Source of the DNA: Bretschneidera sinensis | Taxonomy: Eukaryota > Streptophyta > Magnoliopsida > Brassicales > Akaniaceae | Reading direction: 5' to 3' | DNA length: 64,000 nt | Assembly (NCBI GenBank): GCA_023935145.1 | Contig: CM043705.1 | Location: 54,671,084 to 54,735,083, forward strand | In this document: one piece after another, positions 59,064-64,000 of the stretch | How positions within the stretch are numbered: position 1 is the first letter of the stretch | Layout: every line of letters begins with the position of its first letter | Notes under the pieces: generated by a model | Told to the model about the DNA's origin: nothing | Seen by the model: only the letters and a program-made list of their open reading frames with translations | Databases searched by the model: none | Position numbers and translations under genes: made by a program

Positions 59064-60407
59064 AGAGTTGGAACAATGTTATGATTGGAGAAGGTGTTAT
59101 GCTTGGAGGAGCTATTTTGTTTTTGTCTTTTGGTACTTGTTGCACGTTGCATTGGTTAGATTCTTACATTAAGGGTTAAAACTGTTAGAGCTATTAAGAT
59201 ATGTGTAAATAGATAACTAGTTCGTAAATTAGATAAGACTTTTGTTATTTTATAAATTAAATGGTGCATTTTAATTATTATAAATCATTTTAACTATGTG
59301 TACTTGGTATCATAAATCAGAATTTTAATTAACTATATAAAAAGATATATGTCACCAGTCATCAAAGTGCGAATTTCCATTATCCTATTTGTAGGCATAT
59401 ATAATTTTTTTGGTTAATAAAAATTCTTTAATTCTCAAGCCTATACGGTAATTCTTGCTTTGTGCTTGTGCTTGTCTTCATGTGATTTACTGCAATTATC
59501 GTTAAATGCAAAGGACATTGTTACAAAGAATCAAATTCAGGAATCAACTCTGTCTAATTGATTACTGATGGTCTCTTTTGTTTCTTTGTTCTAGATCATG
59601 CTTCATGTTATAAAAAATATATATACATAAAAAAAAAATGTTTGGAGTTGAACTAATCCTTGCACATGCTGGCAACAAATATATACTATTTATAGAACAA
59701 TTTCAGCTAGACCATTTCCTAAAGAGAGAAAAAATTAACAAAAAACATTGTATCCAAGACCATCTACACCTAATAGAAGCTTGTGGTTTCTAGACATAAA
59801 AATGCGATCCAATTACAGAGCCAGAAACCTTGATTGACTTGCAGAACTGAGATCATCATAGATAGAAACTTTGAAATCAAGTAATATATCCAGCCAAATA
59901 AAAGACAACCGTTTGAGATTCAAACTTTTCTTCGTCATAAAAAATATGAACTTATATTAGCACACATTATGAATCTCAATAACATAAAATTCATTTCTAA
60001 AGAACATTTGTACTGATTCATTTATAAGGAACATCTGTCCATATGTTCATATGTCAAAAGAAAACAACCACTACTTAAAGAGCACAGTCGACTCCAAATA
60101 CAATTAGACATCAAGTAAGAGTTGCTTCTTACTAAATTGAAGGCAAACAAACTTTGAGGAGTTGCTTCTCTATGTGCTAATAACAACAGCTTTGAGATCT
60201 GAATAACAGCGAAACAATCATATACCAACAATATCAGTCAATTTGGATTGCAAACACTTGTGTATTACTGGACATAGTTCAAAAAAGATAGATAAATAAT
60301 AAATCATCTAGCTTTATTTTATTTTTTTGATAAAAAATTATCTAGTTGATCATATATAGCTGGAGAACTATTCATTCCTGCAATGTAAGCCTAAAACATC
60401 TGAATAA
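59064..60407. other. Intergenic AT-rich DNA
   Basis: No supported gene apart from the hydrophobic in-frame remnant of the GRF pseudogene near 59085-59180. No RNA gene or tandem repeat seen. Confidence 0.45.
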
Positions 60408-60412
60408 CAGTG

Positions 60413-61090
60413 TGTTGATGCCAAAATGTGATAGATGCTGACGAGGCTTGAATGTTGACGTGGCCTGGACCCTGCACAGGAAGCAAAGGTGAACTGAAGG
60501 CCCTCGGAAGGAGGGGAAGGGGAGACCTCCGAGGGCGCTCCGAAACTTAAGTTAGAACGAAAGCTTAAAGAGGGGGCGAGGAGGCTGAGGGCTAGGGCTA
60601 AATGAGCTTGGGTGTAAGTAGATTTTTTGTCTGAATGCCTTACGAAATCCATACTTTGGCCTATTTATAGTCGTCTGCCGGTGGGGAGGCATTGATTACA
60701 TGCTCAGGAAGCGGCGTCTTAGGGTGGCTGTGGCGTGCCATAAGGTGGCTGCAGGGCAGCGCACTGTAGGGTGGATGTAGGGTTGCGCGTGCAAGTGACT
60801 GTAGGGTGGCACGTCGTAAGGTGGCTGTGTGTGTAAGGTTGATGGACCGTTCTCTATTTGGGCTGGAGTACTCATTGGGCCAGAGAGTCTCCTAGGCCGG
60901 AGTGCTCTTTGGGCTAGAGAGTTTACTAGACCAGGATGTTCTTTGGGCTGGAGAGTTCGCTGGACCGGAATTTTTTTTGGGTTGGAGAGTTCGCTGGGCC
61001 TCTCATTGGACCGGAGAGTTTGTTGGGCCTCTTATTGGGTGGGGAGTTTAATGGGCCGCTCATTGGGCCGGAGTATTTTGGGCCACATCA
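60413..61090 (-). repeat. 3' LTR of Tat element B, 678 bp
   Basis: TGTTGATGCC to GGCCACATCA. The R/U5 side (60480-60670) resembles the LTR of element A (CGGAAGGAGGGGAAGGGGAG and the TATA box at 60661-60670). The U3 side differs and holds a tandem TGGGCC-rich region. Confidence 0.9.
60855..61085. repeat. TGGGCY-rich minisatellite in LTR B U3
   Basis: Irregular units of about 28-35 bases with GGAGAGTT and TTGGGC or TGGGCC recur seven or more times. They lie upstream of the minus-strand TATA box, where LTR enhancers sit. Confidence 0.7.
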
Positions 61091-61106
61091 CAGGCCCCCC
61101 ACTTCC
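61091..61106 (-). promoter_or_regulatory. Polypurine tract of Tat element B
   Basis: The minus strand reads GGAAGTGGGGGGCCTG against the LTR. Confidence 0.85.
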
Positions 61107-61909
61107 TTAAGTATATTCATGTGCTTAAGGAAGTATTATGGGCTTTTAATGATTGGGCTGGGTGTGGATGGAGCTAGGGATGTACGCGGCAGCCTGTGAG
61201 TCAAACTCGCGTTAAACGGCCGGCCTTGGGAACAGGTCCGTTATTCTCAGGAAACGAACAGTCGTCTGGAGAAGCATGAGTGGCCTTGAAACCTTATAAA
61301 AAGGGGTCTCTGACACCTTTTCTTATAAACAGAAAAGGGTTTAGTTTTCTGAGAGGAGTTTGTCTTTACTCTAAGGGGTCGCACTTTGACTTAATAGATT
61401 CTGATGGTAGTGATCCAGGAGAGGGAGGGGAATTAGCACTTTTTTAGGGATTTATGGAAGCCAATGTGGAGGAAGAGCCTACTCCAGAGGGGAGATGCTC
61501 TTCAACGAGCGGAGATTTCTTCCTGATTCCAAGCGGGAGTCAGGACCTCTTTCAGATTTCGAGTGGGGACAAGGACCTCTTCCAGATTCCGAGTAGGAAC
61601 GGTTGAGAGGGTCCCTTGTGCCAGGAGCTTTTCAGGCTGAAGAGGGTGAGGTAGCTTGTGCACTGGACTGCTTGAAAAGCATGGTGTTTCAGTTTTCCCT
61701 TTGTACTTCGAGGCCATTAGGGCCGTATTTTCCTTATACTTCGAGGTCGTTAGTTATAATTCTTGGAATTAATAAAATATCTTTCTTTCAATCTTTGCCT
61801 CATGATATCCTTGCTTTTTTATACTTGTTTTAATGGCACGATGCTGATTTTGGCGAAATCTGAGAGAAGTTTCAAATGCTTTGACTAAGGGGAGTCGGTC
61901 GTTAATAAA
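61107..61909 (+). other. Spacer with a possible decayed transcription unit
   Basis: A TATA-like CCTTATAAAAAGG (61294-61306) and a plant-like polyadenylation motif AATTAATAAAATATC (61766-61780) bracket an interval without a usable ORF. An ATGGTAGTGATCC stretch near 61404 resembles the start of the extra gene (ATGTCCGATGGTAGCG at 63452). It may be a decayed copy of it. Confidence 0.35.
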
Positions 61910-63035
61910 TGCTCGGACTTTGGCGAACATGGCCGAACGTTTGTAACGTAGTTCAAACGCTCGGACTTTGGAGAACATGGTCGAGCATTTGCAATGCAGC
62001 CCAAACGCTCGGACTTTGGAGAACATGGCCGAGCGTTTGCAACGCAGCTCAAACGCTCGGACTTTGGAGAACATGACCAAGCGTTTGCAACGCAACTTAA
62101 ACACTCGGACGTTAGCGAACATGGCTGAGTGTTTGCAAAGCAGCTCAAACACTTGGACTTTGGAGAACATGGTCGAGCGTTTGTAACCCAGCTCAAACGC
62201 TTGGACTTTGGAGAACATGGCCGAGCGTTTGCAATGTAGTTCAAATGCTCGGACTTTGGCAAACACGGCCGAGCGTTTGACAAGCAGCTCAAACGTTCGA
62301 ACTTTGGTGAACATGACCGAGCGTTTGCAAAGTAGCTCAAAAGGTCGGACTTTGGTGAACATGGCCGAGCATTTGCAACTTAGTTCAAACACTCGGAATT
62401 TGGAGAACATGGTTGAGCGTTTGCAACGCAGCTCAAATGCTCGGACTTTGGAGAACACGGTCGAGCGTTTGACAAGCAGCTCAAACGCTCGGACTTTGGC
62501 GAACATGGACGAGCATTTGCAACGTAGTTCAAACACTCGGACTTTGGAGAACATGGCCGAGCGTTTGCAACGTAGTTCAAACGCTCGGACTTTGGTGAAC
62601 ATGACCGAGTGTTTGCAAAGCAACTCAAACACTCGGACTTTGGAGAACACGGCTGAGCGTTTGACAAGCAGCTCAAACGCTCGGACTCTGGCAAACATGG
62701 TCGAGCATTTGCAAAGTAGCTCAAACACTCAGACTTTGGCGAACATGGCCAAGCGTTTGCAATGTAGCTCAAACGCTCAGACTTTGGCGAACATGGCCGA
62801 GCGTTTGCAAAGTAGCTCAAACGCTCAGACTTTGGAGAACACGACCGAGCGTTTGACAAGCAGCTCAAACGCTTGGACTTTGGAGAACATGGTCGGCGTT
62901 TGCAAAGCAGCTCAAACGCTCGGACTTTGGAGAACTGGTCCGAGCGTTTGCAACGCAACTCAAACACTCGGACCTGGAAAACACGGTCGAGTGTTTGACA
63001 AGCAGTTTAAATGCTCGGACCTGGAGAGACTTCGA
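61910..63035. repeat. 48-bp tandem array B
   Basis: About 23 monomers, same 48-base period and plan as array A but a different stem: CCGAGCGTTTG / CAAACGCTCGG around CAACGCAGCT or CAAAGCAGCT. The other half reads GGACTTTGGAGAACATGG instead of GGACTTGGAGAAATTTGG. Confidence 0.93.
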
Positions 63036-63451
63036 CTGAGCGATCTAGGCTTGGAGAAATTATGTTCATGTGGTTTCCTCCTCTTTGCGTTTGTGGGATT
63101 TTTCTCTACTTTGGGCCTATTGGGTTTTCCTTTTTGTAAGCGCGATAAACGATGACGGCTGACATTAAATGGCGACGTATTGGTGACAGCAGAGGGCATG
63201 TTTTAGTGACAGCTGGCACCTCGGTGTCTGGAAACGGCACCTGGGGGACAGCAGAGGGTGCGTCCTGACGTGCTGAGTTAATGCCTCTCGTTATTGCTGC
63301 CACAGTCTTTATATAAGGGAGTTCCCCCTCACTTCAATCCTCACTTAGCATTTTTCGAGAGTTCTCGAGCGCACAAGTTCAGCAGGAGATTGTTTGAGAG
63401 CGCTCGACCTTCTTAGGAGTCTTCCTCAAAAGCTTTTCTAGGTGAGTTAGG
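63036..63451 (+). promoter_or_regulatory. Promoter and leader of the extra gene, Tat element B
   Basis: TATATAAGG at 63310-63318, 134 bases before ATG 63452. Shared blocks with element A include TGAGTTAATG, CCTCACTT and GAGAGCGCTCGA-like leader sequence. Confidence 0.7.
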
Positions 63452-64000
63452 ATGTCCGATGGTAGCGACACTAGTGGGGCTCTGTCGAGGGAGTTAGGGG
63501 AGGCATTGGGTGTCTCTTCTAGTGGCGAGTTCTCCTCTCGGGAGACAACCCATAGGGGTGGGGGTCTTACCCTCGTGCTTTATAAAGAAGATGGAGAAGA
63601 GAGCGAGGATGGAGAGTCATCCGGGGATGAAGATGTCCAGGCGTCAATGATTATTAGGGATGACGCCATAGATACTGAGAGAGAAGAGTTGATGTTCGAA
63701 GCGAACTCTATTGCAAGTGTGGTGGAGGAGACTAGTCTCGTGAGGACGAGGATTAAGTATAGAATCCCCCTAGAGTATTATATGAGGGCTCCGGAGGGTG
63801 GAGAGAGAGCCTGCGACGCCCTTTCAAGCCAGGTGCCTTACGAGCTGTGTGTTTACGAACATCAGCTTATGGCTGAGCTTAGGCTCCCTCTTCACCCGTT
63901 CCTTTGCTCGGTGCTCAGATACTTTGGTATCGCGCTGAGTCAGCTGGTGCCCAACTCGGTCCGATTGATCCTGGCATTAATCGCCGTGTGTCAGGAGGTG
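63452..64000 (+). CDS. Tat extra gene (Transposase_28-type), copy B, partial
   Basis: ATG 63452 opens a frame of 183 codons without a stop to the window edge. The acidic serine-rich N-terminus (MSDGSDTSGALSRELGEAL) leads into the Transposase_28-type block: IKYRIPLEYYMRAPEGGERA, PYELCVYEHQL, LRLPLHPFLCSVLRYFGI and LVPNSVRLILALIAVC. Copy A has stops at several positions where this copy is open. The start is chosen because both copies align from this Met and share the TATA spacing. Function is unknown; the gene is antisense to pol. It is interrupted only by the end of the window. Confidence 0.82.
   Translation, partial: MSDGSDTSGALSRELGEALGVSSSGEFSSRETTHRGGGLTLVLYKEDGEESEDGESSGDEDVQASMIIRDDAIDTEREELMFEANSIASVVEETSLVRTRIKYRIPLEYYMRAPEGGERACDALSSQVPYELCVYEHQLMAELRLPLHPFLCSVLRYFGIALSQLVPNSVRLILALIAVCQEV

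Larger units (their letters stand above)
60413..64000 (-). mobile_element. Tat-lineage element B, 3' end only
   Basis: LTR, polypurine tract, 48-bp array, promoter and plus-strand extra gene occur in the same order and orientation as in element A. The pol genes and the 5' LTR must lie beyond the right edge. CAGTG precedes the LTR (60408-60412); its partner is outside the window. Confidence 0.88.

Noticed and set aside
60829..61199. Gly/Leu-rich plus ORFs
   Set aside because: Frames of the TGGGCY minisatellite in LTR B.
61769..63155. Opposed ORFs of over 300 codons through array B
   Set aside because: Same artefact of the 48-bp period; they overlap on both strands.
1..64000. tRNA, rRNA or organellar insertions
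   Set aside because: Only primer-site fragments complementary to tRNA 3' ends were found; no full tRNA cloverleaf or rRNA block seen by eye.

Overview
The window is plant nuclear DNA, most likely from a eudicot. It holds one spliced host gene, an APY6-like apyrase, and many plant LTR retrotransposons (Athila, Tat and chromovirus lineages of Ty3/gypsy, and Ty1/copia). There are no bacterial features. I cannot name the species.

Layout. (1) 481-11965: a decayed Athila-type Ty3/gypsy element on the minus strand with about 1.44-kb LTRs, a tRNA-Asp-type primer site, broken gag-pol and an extra ORF in the env position. (2) 11966-23953: AT-rich DNA with a 40-bp minisatellite, then a direct tandem duplication (13436-19419 and 19420-23953). 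Each copy carries a 1.2-kb fold-back element rich in CGTAAC-like repeats. (3) 24242-34217, minus: the apyrase gene in eight exons, with an apparent frameshift in the last exon. A Ty1/copia element (28984-33492, plus, target duplication AGGCA) sits in intron 1. (4) 35468-57547, minus: a Tat-lineage Ty3/gypsy element with target duplication GTCCT. Its pol carries a second RNase H-like domain, and it has an opposite-strand spliced extra gene and a 48-bp tandem array between that gene and the 3' LTR. The array is split by two younger insertions: a Ty1/copia element (36286-41755, target duplication GTATG, 890-bp LTRs) and a chromodomain Ty3/gypsy element (43004-48526, 478-bp LTRs). (5) 57553-60412: host DNA with a broken GRF-type zinc-finger pseudogene. 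(6) 60413 to the right edge: the 3' end of a second Tat element. It has an LTR, polypurine tract, its own 48-bp array, a TATA promoter and an extra gene that is open to the window edge.

How the parts relate. The two Tat elements share one plan: 3' LTR, polypurine tract, 48-bp array, outward-facing promoter, plus-strand extra gene, then convergent minus-strand pol. Consensus monomers of both arrays contain a perfect 11-bp inverted repeat around a 10-base loop. The stem sequence differs between the arrays, but both arms change together, so pairing is kept. This is the most interesting signal in the window. LTR divergence judged by eye (about 10% for the outer Tat element, about 3% for the two inner elements) agrees with the nesting order. 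Every retroelement here whose pol lies inside the window is broken by stops, frameshifts or deletions.
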